A stretch of DNA of 64,000 nt from Sphaerulina vaccinii. Lineage: Eukaryota; Ascomycota; Dothideomycetes; Mycosphaerellales; Mycosphaerellaceae. The stretch spans positions 682,001 to 746,000 of the forward strand of contig JAKUDP010000013.1 of NCBI GenBank assembly GCA_022570795.1, in the 5' to 3' direction. Both the position numbers and the translations under genes were made by a program. The notes beneath the pieces were generated by a model, which saw nothing but the letters and a program-made list of their open reading frames with translations, was not told the origin of the DNA and did not search any database. Shown piece after piece: positions 9,400 through 19,808 of this stretch. Every line of letters starts with the position of its first letter. Position 1 is the stretch's first letter.

Positions 9400-10015
9400 T
9401 TATTCCTCAGCAGGCTTGTGGTAGTTGACCTTCGGGTTCCAGAAAAGTGTCTACAAGATAGCATGTTAGCCATGTCCTTCTTGTTCCTGCTACCAGCCCC
9501 TCCCTCATCCGTTGTTTTCCATCTGTGATGTACTCTCTTCACTCACCTTGTCTCCATCTCCCCAGAAGTAGTTCTTCGTTCGGATGTTCATGAAAGGATA
9601 TTCAGTTCGCTCCTCAAGTGGTGGGCCGTGGGCAACGTGCTCCCAGTGCTCGGACCACAGACGGTATGCATTCACGCCTGCAATGCAGAGGCATGGGATG
9701 ACCACGCTGTGCGAGCGTCAGCAAGCCTCTTTCCCATACTTTCCGCGCGCTTCTTCCTCCTCCAGGTGCTCTTCGCGAGCTGCTATGGGGCCTCTCCCTC
9801 TTCAGCGGATAGACGTACTAGATCGACAGCTTGCGCCACAAGTCACTCGTGGCAGCAGCGTGGTCCTTCACAGCTGCGCGTTCGCGGTTGAAGGCATTGT
9901 CGGCTGCGCCAGAGAGGTTGGGCGCGTTGCCAGAGGAAAGGCGCTTTTGGGTTTGTTGACGGAAGCCGCGGACGGCAGGAGCGAAGGTACGTTGGGCGGA
10001 GCGAAGACCGAGCAT
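9400..10015 (-). CDS. cox13: Cytochrome c oxidase subunit 6A (Cox13)
   Basis: Three minus-strand exons, 10015-9819, 9706-9547 and 9450-9400, join across introns of 112 bp (GTACGT...CAG) and 96 bp (GTGAGT...TAG). The product has a mitochondrial presequence (MLGLRSAQRTFAPAVRGFRQ), one membrane helix starting at KLSIYVVIPCLCIAGVNAY, and the family signature LWSEHWEH, PPLEERTEYPFMNIRTKNY, WGDGDK|TLFWNPKVNYHK. Subunit 6A lies on the outer side of complex IV in the inner mitochondrial membrane and modulates its activity and dimer contacts. Phases at both introns are consistent, and each splice is needed to keep the conserved sequence. Confidence 0.95.
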
Positions 10016-10300
10016 GTTGGCGGGTTTGCGGTGGTATAGTCGTGAGTCGGTCGTAGGAGAAGGTGTTGTTCATGAGCTGCCTCAATGTGCGGAAGGAGCC
10101 GTGCCGAAAAGAGTGGGTCGTGCTTTCCTCAACTTCTGACGTCGATATGGTCTTTGAAAGAATCAACATACAACAGACGTACTGAACACTACGACAAGTA
10201 CACAGAACACTGGATAATACTGGAAGGAGAGGACCGGAATCGTGACAATGGACGCGTAGATATTTCCTGGAAGGGGACTCCTAACATCACCTTCGCCACC

Positions 10301-11668
10301 ATGTCAGCCCTCGACCAGCAAACCAACTGGACGATCTCGATGGCCGAGAACCTCGAACATGTCAAGAAGCGCGGCAAGATCAAGCCTTTGATGAAGCGCA
10401 TGCACTACAAGAATCAAGAAGAGGAACACTCCTCCAAATCAAGATCTCCAACTGATAACTCTCCTCCCAAAGTCTGGACGACACCACCAGTCTACCTTCC
10501 GGACGAAATCATCCTGCAGATCACTGAACACATCTCAACTTTCCGCTCATCGCAGAAGACTCTGGCATCCTGCTGTCTCCTCTCTAGGCAATGGTACTCA
10601 GCCTCTGTCCCCTTCCTGTACACTCATCCATGGGTTGAGGGAAAGAACTTCGACCCCTTCGTGGGAGCAATAGTTCCATCTCTGAACCTGCACGTACGCA
10701 AGAGTCCGCTGGCCGAGTTTGTCAAAATCCTTGATATGTCTCATCTCGTACATTCGGGTAACAAGGCGACTACTGCTAGGTTGCTGGGAAGGACAAAGGG
10801 GAATTTGGAGGAGTTCGTTGCTCCACAGGCATCGTTTGGGACGAATTGCTTTCCTGCCCTAGGAAAGTGTAGGAACCTCAAAGTCTTGGATTTGAGTCTC
10901 GTGAGCGAGTCGCCGCCTCTCATGGACTTGTTCAAGACGATAAGTCATTTGACAAAGCTTTCTCGACTACGATTACCACGAAGTGCTGGTTTCAGTCAGG
11001 GCTTTCATCCAGAAGCCATGACTTGGCCTCCCAACCTCGAAGATCTATGTCTCAGTGGTGGCATCGACATCCACTTCTTACAAGGTGTGGTATCATTTCC
11101 GAGCACATTGAAGAGCTTGACCATCGAGCATTGTCCAATGGCGAAGACTGGAGCCATATTGCATTTGTTGCGAACGGCCGTACGACCACTACCAAACCTG
11201 GACACTTTGAAGTTAAGCAATCTGCCGCGTCTTACAGGCAGCTCGCTCGATGATGTCTTAGTCATCCTGCCCGGTTTGACAAAGTTGAGTGTTAGTGTCG
11301 ACTACTTCACGCCACAACTCTTTGACCTTGGAGCAGAAAGAAGTCCTGAGTTGCCGGCAATTTGGATGCCACCCGGTCCTCTCCATGGCGCAGAACCTGG
11401 GTGTCAGTTGAGAACTCTGGAGTTGACCAATTCTGGCAACCCAGGCGTGGAAGACAAGATATCGCCGATTGACGTTCTCATCGCGGTGGAAGATGGGTCT
11501 CTACCTAAGTTGAGACAAGTAAGAGTTGCGAAGAGCTTGTTCTGGCAGAGTGGAGGGAACGCAGACGAGACTGCTGCGCTCGGAGATGCATTACAGGATT
11601 CCGCGACGAAAGCTGGAGAGTATGGCATTGGACAGATGGAGTGTGGAGTTTGGACGTTCGATGGATGA
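10301..11668 (+). CDS. F-box / leucine-rich repeat protein
   Basis: The frame is open further upstream, but the ATG at 10301 (context CCACCATGTC) is the likely start, giving 455 residues. Residues 65-115 hold an F-box-like helix set: YLPDEIILQITEHISTFRSS and LASCCLLSRQWYSASVPFLY. The remainder carries irregular leucine-rich repeats such as CRNLKVLDLSLV, LTKLSRLRLPR, LEDLCLSGGID, LKSLTIEHC and LDTLKLSNLPRL. By family this would be a substrate receptor of an SCF ubiquitin ligase, but the partner is not predictable. No introns needed. Confidence 0.8.
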   Translation: MSALDQQTNWTISMAENLEHVKKRGKIKPLMKRMHYKNQEEEHSSKSRSPTDNSPPKVWTTPPVYLPDEIILQITEHISTFRSSQKTLASCCLLSRQWYSASVPFLYTHPWVEGKNFDPFVGAIVPSLNLHVRKSPLAEFVKILDMSHLVHSGNKATTARLLGRTKGNLEEFVAPQASFGTNCFPALGKCRNLKVLDLSLVSESPPLMDLFKTISHLTKLSRLRLPRSAGFSQGFHPEAMTWPPNLEDLCLSGGIDIHFLQGVVSFPSTLKSLTIEHCPMAKTGAILHLLRTAVRPLPNLDTLKLSNLPRLTGSSLDDVLVILPGLTKLSVSVDYFTPQLFDLGAERSPELPAIWMPPGPLHGAEPGCQLRTLELTNSGNPGVEDKISPIDVLIAVEDGSLPKLRQVRVAKSLFWQSGGNADETAALGDALQDSATKAGEYGIGQMECGVWTFDG

Positions 11669-11919
11669 TTGGCGGACAACGCTATGGCGCAGTTTCTACA
11701 AGTCGAGACTAATGCGAACGTCAAGATCCACTACATTTGGACACCTCACTTGGTGTTCGTATTTCAAGCACAGGGTGATCATACACTACCTTAGTCTGCT
11801 TCTAGCACGATCGACAACACTGCACTTACCAGACTTTCTGGAATAGCCCTTCAGCGTGCCTAGTAGGACAATCGAGACACTGCCAAAAGTTCGATCGCCT
11901 TAGAGTCTACAATAAAGAC

Positions 11920-12600
11920 ATGTCGCATCGGAAACATTTGCCCTGGAATGCGAAATGTTTGCTATACCTACACGGAGTCCACATGGCACAATCTTTGGAA
12001 AACCTCTCCGATCCGTTCGACGTCCACCTCCACTGACCGCGAACTTTGGCTGAAGATCCACCTTTGTGGAAGTTCTCAGCTACACTGGACACTGCCGTGG
12101 AAGGCTTCACTCGGGATGAGATCATAGGTCTACGATACCACAGAGTCCTCGTCAACAACACTCCACAGAATAGAAAACGTCGACAACAGCTCGATGACGC
12201 GCTTCTTCTTGCGCAAGACCACAATGGGTTCACGCGAGGGTGGCTCGCCTGCTTCGCCTGCTGTCAACTAATGCCGGATATGTACTTCTCGTACGCCGCG
12301 ACACAATCTACAGGTCCGATGGAAACGAGTCGTCAGTGCTATGACTGCTTCAGTCAAGCTCTTAGAGTGGCTGCAGGACGAGTGTTGACGCAGCAGGAGC
12401 AAGAGGAACGGGTAAGCTACACAGTTCGGAAAAATCAGCGCATCAACATGGAGAAGGCAGAGTTAGTGGCTGAGGCTGATCGTCGTGACGGGCGTCATCT
12501 CTACGATGTGTGCTTCTGCGATAAAGATCCTGTCCTGTGCCGAGCGAATTTGGAGACTAGGAAGAAGCGCGAGCAGGAGAGGCGCGAGAGATACGGATAA
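11920..12600 (+). pseudogene. F-box-family-like C-terminal protein with an in-frame TGA
   Basis: From the ATG at 11920 the frame reads 38 codons to a TGA at 12034-12036, then stays open in the same frame to 12600. The downstream part has a family-like block, GWLACFACCQLMPDMYF followed by RQCYDCF, resembling the Cys-bearing C-terminal region of Dothideomycete F-box-like proteins, and ends in a Lys/Arg/Glu helix. There is no ATG between the TGA and this block, so either an unrecognised intron removes the stop, or the gene is broken. The donor candidates near 12020 are weak. Confidence 0.45.
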
Positions 12601-12804
12601 TATCGAAGATCTGAAACTTTTGAAGGTGTAACAGGCACGCCGGTCTCGACCTGGGCTGCAACGTGCCCAGACACGACACAGACGATGCGATACATTCGTC
12701 ACAAGCATCGTGCGGAGTTATGGCAGCAGAGTTACACTGCTCCACAGCGGACAGCCATTTTAGTGCCCATAGCTCCTGCCTCTACACATCTGTGTGGTCC
12801 ACTC

Positions 12805-14504
12805 TCAGCGATAGAGCTCAATGCAATCCAGTATCTGCAAACAATCAGCATCAAGACAGGGCTTCACAGATTGGATCAGAACTTACAAAGTTGGGCGATA
12901 AGAAAGTCTCCCCAGAACTTCCAGAGATGACACTGATCTCGATGGTATTCTCGCCACTGACCAAAGTTCCTTCAGGAATGTCGAATTCATACGCCTCTCC
13001 ATAGCCTCTATAAGCACCTCTCGTGACGCCACGGCTGTCAATTTTAGTTGGAGCAGCAGGATCAGGACCATCCCAGTCGTTCACAACTACAGCAGGTCGT
13101 CCTGAAGCGAATGCAAGTGTAGTCCGGATTCGAAGAGTTGCAGCAGCACCAGAATCCGAGTCAAGAGTGAAGACGATAGTCTGAGGACTGTTAACACTCT
13201 TGAACAGAGCCATGGGCATATCTGTAAGACTTGAAGTGTTGACAGTATAAGTAAGTGGTCCCCACGCGTCCATCCTCGAATCAGAAGGATGCATACGAGC
13301 TTGCTTGTCCGCATTGCGCAAACCTGTTGGTTGGCCGTCACAGGTACCGATGGTCCAGATTGATGTAGTGGGCTCTTCGAGCGAATTGGCGATGTTGCTA
13401 GAAGTTGTCGAGCCGGCAGAGACAGTAACGCTTTGCGAAGCGACTTCAAGTTCTGTTTGGTACAGCTTCATGGTGTATGTCCCTGGCTTCATTGCTGGTG
13501 AGGTGAAAGCTCCACTACTGCTGGCGTAAGCCCAGTATTGTGCTGCGTCGTTGAACCAGTGTATGACTGTCTCGAAGTCAGAAGAGATACCAGATGCTGT
13601 TCCTGAGACGTAGCCGCGACCAGATGTCGCTACGAAGCCTTGGATGTCGAGGTCGGCGAAGAAGGAGAAGTCGTAGTCTGCTAGCTTCGGTATTTCACTG
13701 CGTGTAAATGACAAAGAGTATGGGCCGTGTAAGCCTGTGCGGAAGGCTTCTGTCTGGACATGGCCACTATTCATGTAGAACGACAGAGAAGTGTACTGAT
13801 CGCTTCCATGGTTGCTGTTGATATCTCGAAAGAAAGGTCCACCGGAAGAGGATTCGTATTGTGGCTTGACGAAGCAGGCATGTACGTCTGTGCCAGCGAC
13901 ACAGTGGACTTGATCGTCGATGAAGCGCTGGGAGGAGTAGAACTTGCTTCGTGTCTCGCCATCAACGACGAAAACATCTGAGCCTTCCACAGTTGAAGTA
14001 CTGTCCACAGTGGTCGAGACGTCGCCGAAAGGGTACTCATCCGGAAGAACTGAGCTGTCGAGACGAGCGAGGTAGCGCAGCTCTCCTATAGAAGGCTCGG
14101 CTGTGATGTATGTTGCCATGTATAGGTTTGAGTCTCCCGATACAGCGACAATGTAGTGCGTCAAGGTATCGGTATCACAAGTGACCTTGATGTACTTATC
14201 TGTGGAGTCTTAGTATCCACACACACGTGTTTGTGAGGTACTCACTGTCCAGAGTCTCAGCAGTGACTGTAGCACTACCCAGGCCAGACCCAATATGTGT
14301 GCCTTGGTCCTGTGGTCCTTGGAGTTCGGTGCCTCGAAAGATGATAGATCGTACATCGCAGTCGGACTTGCGAACAGTAGTGACCAAAGAATTGGCAGAA
14401 CCTGCATTGATGAAGAAGCTATCACTGTCCTCAGTCAGTCCGAATTGGGCCAAAGTTGTATAAACCAAGCTCAGCAGGCAGAGCGCCTTCTTGTAGAAAG
14501 CCAT
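12805..14504 (-). CDS. Rhamnogalacturonan lyase, polysaccharide lyase family 4
   Basis: Exons 14504-14246, 14199-12887 and 12834-12805 join across 46 bp and 52 bp introns to a 533-residue protein, the usual length of fungal PL4 enzymes. A signal peptide (MAFYKKALCLLSLVYTTLAQ) is followed by the RhgB N-terminal domain (DNKYIKVTCDT|TLTHYIVA, SKFYSSQRFIDD, HCV), a fibronectin-III-like middle domain (RGYVSGTASG ... PGTYTMKLYQTELEV) and the C-terminal carbohydrate-binding-like domain (FLSPNF|ILDCIELYR). It would cleave the rhamnogalacturonan I backbone of pectin by beta-elimination outside the cell. The final 10-residue exon restores the conserved DCIELY end, which the unspliced frame lacks. Confidence 0.92.
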
Positions 14505-15063
14505 AACAGCAAACTTGAGGGGACGATCGAAATGTCCAGGAACGAGAGAACATCTGCCATGAAGTAGTCTACATGAGCCGGAACGATAGATCGCAATAGG
14601 CGGAACATCTCGTGTAGATCTCGAAAAGGTGGAAGCGCGTAGCCAAGCCCATTATATCAATTCTCGATCGCTTCGAGGTATTGTGAAACCAGTATGTTAC
14701 GCGCATCGGCTAGCCCCGCCCATAATTCATCTAAGACCTGCATGCCAAGCGGCGACGATCCGGGTTGAGCTGACCCGAAGTATATGGTCTACTAAACAGG
14801 AATGTTGAATCTCAATTCGTGGAATTTGAAAACCCGCTTTTGTCTTGATGTAGATTTGTGCCGAAAGGACGATAATGACTTGCGGTCTCGTTGCTTGACG
14901 ACCGGCAATGCGATTTTGGTGGTCAGGAGCGCAGTAAATGCTGCAGCAGGAGACCTCAGTCGTATAAGATCTGGCAAGTGGGATACCTCTTTGTATGTTT
15001 CTTGTACTCGCTGCCTAGATCTTTCACTGATGACAAGTCAGTACTCACGATCTATTGGTCTCT
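14505..15063. other. Upstream region of the lyase; no certain gene
   Basis: The lyase gene's upstream side holds short A/T-rich stretches such as ATTATATCAATTC near 14651. A minus-strand open frame (14977-14792) can be joined in phase to the secreted-protein gene that starts at 15306, through an intron with donor GTATGT and an acceptor near 15011, but nothing in the sequence of that exon supports it as real coding. Confidence 0.4.
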
Positions 15064-15306
15064 TCAACATGGACGGGAGATACATACCTTCTCCGCCCTA
15101 TCACCAGGAAACAAGTCCCTCTTGCTACTCCAGTACAGGTTGGGATCCTGGCTCCTCCTGTGGATTCCATTTCTGCACCTCAATGCTGCGTTGCAGCCTC
15201 GCTGATATGGGTTGGCTTCGTCGCGATGCTCGGCGAGTGCTCTTCCTGTGGCGATGTAGCATCCCAGAACGAAAAGGGTGAAAAGCTTGAGGTGGAGCGA
15301 GCCCAT
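15064..15306 (-). CDS. Small secreted protein candidate
   Basis: The 80-residue frame begins MGSLHLKLFTLFVLGCYIAT, a good signal peptide with a likely cleavage near GRALA|EHRDE. The mature part is short and basic, with Cys residues in RGCNAALRCRNG and two more near the C terminus if the frame is unspliced. A GTATGT donor after GDRAEK (near 15091) could instead lead to a second exon that ends at 14792, giving a longer basic tail. I recognise no family. The gene lies tandem with the pectin lyase, both being secreted, but co-regulation is only a guess. Confidence 0.4.
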   Translation of the reverse strand: MGSLHLKLFTLFVLGCYIATGRALAEHRDEANPYQRGCNAALRCRNGIHRRSQDPNLYWSSKRDLFPGDRAEKVCISRPC

Positions 15307-16801
15307 CGTGATTTGGTGTGTGAGCAGAGCAGACCCTTGCTGATGTAGTGGTATCGTGCTGGAGGTATAGTGACGCGCAGAGAAGAAGCTTGGGGCAACA
15401 ATCTTCCAGCTATGGTTGCACGTATGCTATATTGTATGCTGTGAGTCTGTAAGGGTTCTCCGCGTGTACCAGATTACATTTGACGTTCTGGGCGATACTT
15501 TGATTACTTTCAATCCGAGATACTGCATCGTGCCGTATCGATGGCCGAGGTCACTCACTCATTATGAAGCCTTGCAAAGGACTAGCAATTGATCGCGACC
15601 ATTCAATCATCCAGCCGCATACGCCTAATTCGGATGGTGCCCTAAGCTGAAACTTCATGTCTACATGGATGCATCCGGCAGTGAGCTTGTTGAAGTGGAG
15701 TGGAGTGGAGGGAGGGTATAGTCCACTCCACTCCAAAAGTCGAAGGCCTAGCATCCACTAGATCCAATAGAGCTCCAAATCCTAATTAGGTATCGACTAA
15801 GACCGATAACTACTGCGATATGTTAAGTCCTAGGGGTTACTTTGGAGCCCAGAAGGTTCAAGAGTAAATCCGGTCCACTCTAGTCCAGACTTATCGCTTA
15901 TCCACTCCACTCCAATCCAAGTCCAGTTGGAGCTCCATCTACTCCAAAAGGCTCCACTCCAACAAGCTCACTGGCACGCAGAATATTCAGACGGCCAGGA
16001 GGTGTCGACTCTCTCACAAGACAAGAGAAGTGCAAAATGATCACTGTCCGCATCATCCTCTGCTCAGATCTAGAGGCACATACGAACCTCACATAAGTCT
16101 CCTTACTCTGAAGGTGTCATCTTGTTGAGAGACTCTGTTGCGAGCAGAGAAGGCGCCACTTTCGTTCAGACGTTATGGACTTGTCGGATGTACTGTGAGA
16201 AATGTCAACGCAGCTCGCCGTTTCTGGTTCCGCTTGGAGAATGGAGATGGCAACGCTGAGCGAGATGAGATGAAGTGAGGACAAAGAAGCTTAAAAGAGC
16301 GCAAGGGACATCCCACACGTTGTGAACGCCAAGCGGATCCGAGGGTCGACGAGTGTCATGTTTACCGCAGCAAGTGGTGCTGAGCACGGCAACAGAGGCG
16401 GGCTCCAAGTACCCGATCTTGCTGCTTCGATACAGAGAGCGTTAGTCCTTTTATCCTCAGGGACAAGACTCTCCGCAGTTCAGACCACACCAGGCATGTG
16501 GCAGCAGAGATAGTGACAGATCGTAATATTCGTTTTCCTCGACCCCTAGCCCTGTATTCCTAAATCACTTGTGACCTTGTTGCACAAGTTGTCCGGATGT
16601 CAAGGCACCGCATTGGTGGAAGAGAGATCCGCTTATGTTCGAGCACAGAGACAGATGCGGCTCACCCTGGAGCTCTTCAGTGGCTTCGTAGCCGACTGAT
16701 CTCTGACCAGGGTGCTCCAGCTCCAGCTATACGTCATCTAGATGTTCGATGAATGTGATCCTCAGAGTCGTGAGCGGCTGCACCAGGAGCAAGACGTGAA
16801 G
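15307..16801. other. Gene-poor stretch with CCACTCC-type repeats
   Basis: No protein family motif was found on either strand. Between about 15690 and 15970 many degenerate CCACTCCA or TGGAGTGG units occur, in both orientations, such as TCCACTCCACTCCAATCC at 15900-15917. A perfect inverted repeat is listed separately. Frames across 16205-16513 look like shadows. Confidence 0.5.
15696..15735. repeat. 14 bp perfect inverted repeat (hairpin)
   Basis: TGGAGTGGAGTGGA at 15696-15709 is the exact reverse complement of TCCACTCCACTCCA at 15722-15735, with a 12 bp loop. It sits in a stretch rich in the same pentamer-like unit, so it may be the core of a decayed satellite or a transposon end. Confidence 0.85.
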
Positions 16802-17290
16802 ATGGGCATCCCATACAGCAAACAGATAAATGCTGCGTTTGAGGCAAGTCATAACCCCAATTGTTGTGCTCTCGCTGCCAGCTGACCAGTCGCACAGGAA
16901 GTCACTCCACTCGTAGCAGAGGGCTTCGAAGTTCTTGAGACGACCCGCAACATCACATTCCTCCTCGCCGAGATCCAGATCCTGACCGTGCTGATGCTCT
17001 CCTTCATTCTGCTTGCTTTATGCATGCTTCTCGTAACATGCAACCCGGATCTGGAGCGCGAGCGGCGAGCTTTAGTCACGCCAGTCTTGAAGTGGTTGGC
17101 GAGCTGGATCATGAGCAGTGAAGGGAACCTGCGCATAGGCTTTGTCGGACTGCTGGTTGTGCTAGCTGGTGGCGGAGTGGCGTATGCGCATTATTGGGCA
17201 TACTTTCGAGAGAAGAAAGCTGCTGCTGAGGAGATCGAGAAAGAAGGACAGGACGTTGAGAACATCAAGGATGGAAAGGCCGCTCAGTAG
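16802..17290 (+). CDS. Small two-helix membrane protein with a GC-AG intron
   Basis: Exon 1 (16802-16843, MGIPYSKQINAAFE) joins exon 2 (16898-17290) in phase across a 54 bp intron with donor GCAAGT and acceptor CACAG. The 144-residue product then reads EVTPLVAEGFEVLETTRNIT, a membrane helix near residues 42-62 (TVLMLSFILLALCMLLVTC), a second near 92-112 (GFVGLLVVLAGGGVAYAHYW) and a Lys/Glu-rich tail. I recall conserved filamentous-fungal proteins of unknown role starting MG(V/I)PYSK. No GT donor gives a phase-consistent join. The stop overlaps by 7 bases the end of the convergent Myb-like gene. Confidence 0.75.
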
Positions 17291-18348
17291 CCATCTTCCT
17301 GGTTGTAGATTTGCTTGATCTGAGGCTCCAGGCACAACAGGGGTTGAGCTACTTCGACACCAGAGTTTCGTTGACTCACGTGTGCGAGCAGACGGCTGTT
17401 ATCGCCAGTAGAGCGTGTCCGTCGCAATGCAAGATCTAGTGCTTGCGCTCGTCCCCTGACTGAGTCTCTGCTCCTCCCCGGTAGGTGTGCGGCGATGGCA
17501 CGATAAGTCATTCCCTTCATCAACTTCAGCTGTCGTAGTGTAGCATCCTCTTCTGATGTCCAGCACACACTAGAATCTGGTCGTGTTCCACGCTTTGCGA
17601 GCTCCAGTCTGTACAGACGGCGGCATTCTGCACCGTGCCTCTTAAGGCGTTGTCCTATATCCTTCCAGTAAGAGCCTTCAGATCGCATACGCAATATAGT
17701 CTCCACCTCTTCGTGCTCCCACTTTCGGTATGGCCTCTTCCTTCCCGTAGCCTCTCCGTAGGTCGAGACCGGGATAGAGCCATGATATCTGAAAGTCCTT
17801 ATGGAGACCACTGGACGTCCTAGCTTCGCCGCGATATCGCGATCCGGTAGTCCTGTGGCTTTCATGGAATGCATGATGTTCTTGTCTTCGGTTGTCCAAG
17901 GTTTTTGCACCTGTCTCAAGGGCACATCATAACCTCGAGCACGCAGCTTCCGCAGCCTAACACTGACGGCCTCGTGATGCCTGCCCAACTGTCTGGCAAT
18001 GTTGTCCAGAAGCGCACCTTCCCTCCACCCTGACAAGAGAAGTGCCTCATCTTCTTGCGACCAAGGCTGGCCTTGATTTGGAGCAAGATATGGATATCGC
18101 TGAATTAACTTGGACTCCTTCTCGATGATAGTATTTGTCCCTCCAGCTGAGTCTACCTCATCCTTTGCAAGGGCGTCTGTCGCTGCCTGACCGGTCTTTG
18201 TTGCGCTGTTGGAGAAGAAGAGTCGTAACCCTCGCTCCGCGATGCTATGTCGTATCGCTGTGGGCTGTAGCAAAGGCGCGTGGCCTGCATGATGACAGTA
18301 CCATGTTCGTGACGCGCGTAAGAATGGCGACAGGATCGCTGCCACCAT
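17284..18348 (-). CDS. Protein with four Myb/SANT-like repeats
   Basis: I chose the ATG at 18348 over the longer open frame because it gives MVAAILSPFLRASRTWYC and a basic Ser-rich lead that looks like a targeting presequence (RLFFSNSA). Four Myb-like repeats follow, starting at QPWSQEDEALLLSGWREG, KPWTTEDKNIMHSMKATG, RKWEHEEVETILRMRSEG and VCWTSEEDATLRQLKLMKG. Each has a second half with a DNA-reading-helix pattern such as IARQLGRHHEAVSVRLRKL. By family it binds DNA; the presequence hints at mitochondria, though a nuclear role is as likely. Length 354 residues, single exon. Confidence 0.7.
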   Translation of the reverse strand: MVAAILSPFLRASRTWYCHHAGHAPLLQPTAIRHSIAERGLRLFFSNSATKTGQAATDALAKDEVDSAGGTNTIIEKESKLIQRYPYLAPNQGQPWSQEDEALLLSGWREGALLDNIARQLGRHHEAVSVRLRKLRARGYDVPLRQVQKPWTTEDKNIMHSMKATGLPDRDIAAKLGRPVVSIRTFRYHGSIPVSTYGEATGRKRPYRKWEHEEVETILRMRSEGSYWKDIGQRLKRHGAECRRLYRLELAKRGTRPDSSVCWTSEEDATLRQLKLMKGMTYRAIAAHLPGRSRDSVRGRAQALDLALRRTRSTGDNSRLLAHVSQRNSGVEVAQPLLCLEPQIKQIYNQEDGY

Positions 18349-19808
18349 TTCCTCAAGGTGACATGTTGATGTGTACTGCATCAACTGCTGGGAGGCATTG
18401 TTGTTGTGAGAGTCTTGTCTTGGCTTGGCTTCGGGTTCACCTCCGACATCTCTCCCAATCGATGCAACGCTTGTTCCGATCCTCAATCGGTACAAAATGC
18501 ATCGCATATCTGTCATACGCCACGATGGAATGGCCATCATGAAGAAGAGCGAGATGTTCATACGAAAGAGGTGGAACCCGATCTCATACTCGATAGGACA
18601 CACTTCGACAGGACACACTTCGAGCTATACGAGCGCCCTCCGCAGTCGATCTAGGCTCTTGCTATCTTCATTGCCCTCCAGTAGAAGCGGCAAGAGATGT
18701 TGTGGCAATATGGACATAGTACCCGTGCAAATGGCACACATATCGATGCTTTTCAGACATTCATGAAACATTCTCGTGGCAGGTGATTAAACGAGGACAA
18801 TCCTGTCTGAAGTTGGGGCAAAATGGCAAGGCGCTTTGTCTGGCTATGCAATAGAATGGTCCTCGCGCGTTGACGAAGACGATTCTCAATTGATCACGAA
18901 TTGCCGATGCTCGATCGTTTGCCGCGAGCTATCGCGAGATGCAGCACGCGAGGCCACTATGAGAGCCCAGCACGAGTCCCCGAGCAGTACAAGACATCTC
19001 GTCTTCAAAAGCCCGAATGATCTCACCTACACCTGGTCTGCGCTCTCGAGAGCGTATTAGCTTACTAGGCTTATAGCATCGCAGGCCTGGCGCAGATTGG
19101 TTCTTTCGACCTTTCAGAGATGGCGCAAGTGGTCTTCTCTACATTCTCTGACTTGTTCTTTGAAGAGAAGAATGGCTGGAATCGATGTTAATGTTCAAAA
19201 GGGGCCATGGAAAGTGCTATGGAAAGCAGCAGAGTAAGTAGTCCTGCATTTCTCTTCAATTATCTGTTCTTCTCGTCAGTCGAGGCATCAGAGATGACTT
19301 CAGCGACAGTGTCCATCCACTGTCGAGAGCTTTCGCGTACTTTCTGCTTCTCCTTGCCACAAAATGGGACATCTTCGCTGGGCTGACTCAGCCGAAAGGG
19401 AGGGTTTTGACCCATGGCACCTTCGGAGCTCTATAGCGTCCTAGAGTGGCCATCCGCCATAAGTCTCCCGTCTCTTGGCATTGCAAATTTGCACTGTTTG
19501 ACTGTCTGACTTTCTGCATTGCGATAACACTGTCAGTCACGATCGTACAGGAGCTATGAACACAACAACATCCACAGATCACAATGTGATAAATGGTCGC
19601 ACCTTTCGACGACCTACGACTACGAACGTTGGAGCTTTCTGGTACTGCAATCAGGAAAGATGGGACGAATGGCATAGAGATGCAATCTCTACTGTCAAAA
19701 CAACTGCCAAGGTTGCGCGCAACAATGTATGTTACCCACTGCCACGCTAGTCAGCGTTCAAGCGCTGATCGAGAACAGCTGAGTAAGTACGACGCCGCTG
19801 GTCGGATC
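18349..19808. other. Intergenic, no gene supported
   Basis: This is the shared upstream side of the Myb-like gene and the Cys-cluster gene. The open frames here (for example minus 19675-19388) have shadow-like composition. A very short plus frame at 19121-19192 of 23 codons might be an upstream frame, without further support. Confidence 0.4.

Noticed and set aside
13087..13449. Second frame within the rhamnogalacturonan lyase
   Set aside because: Shadow frame of the lyase's main exon.
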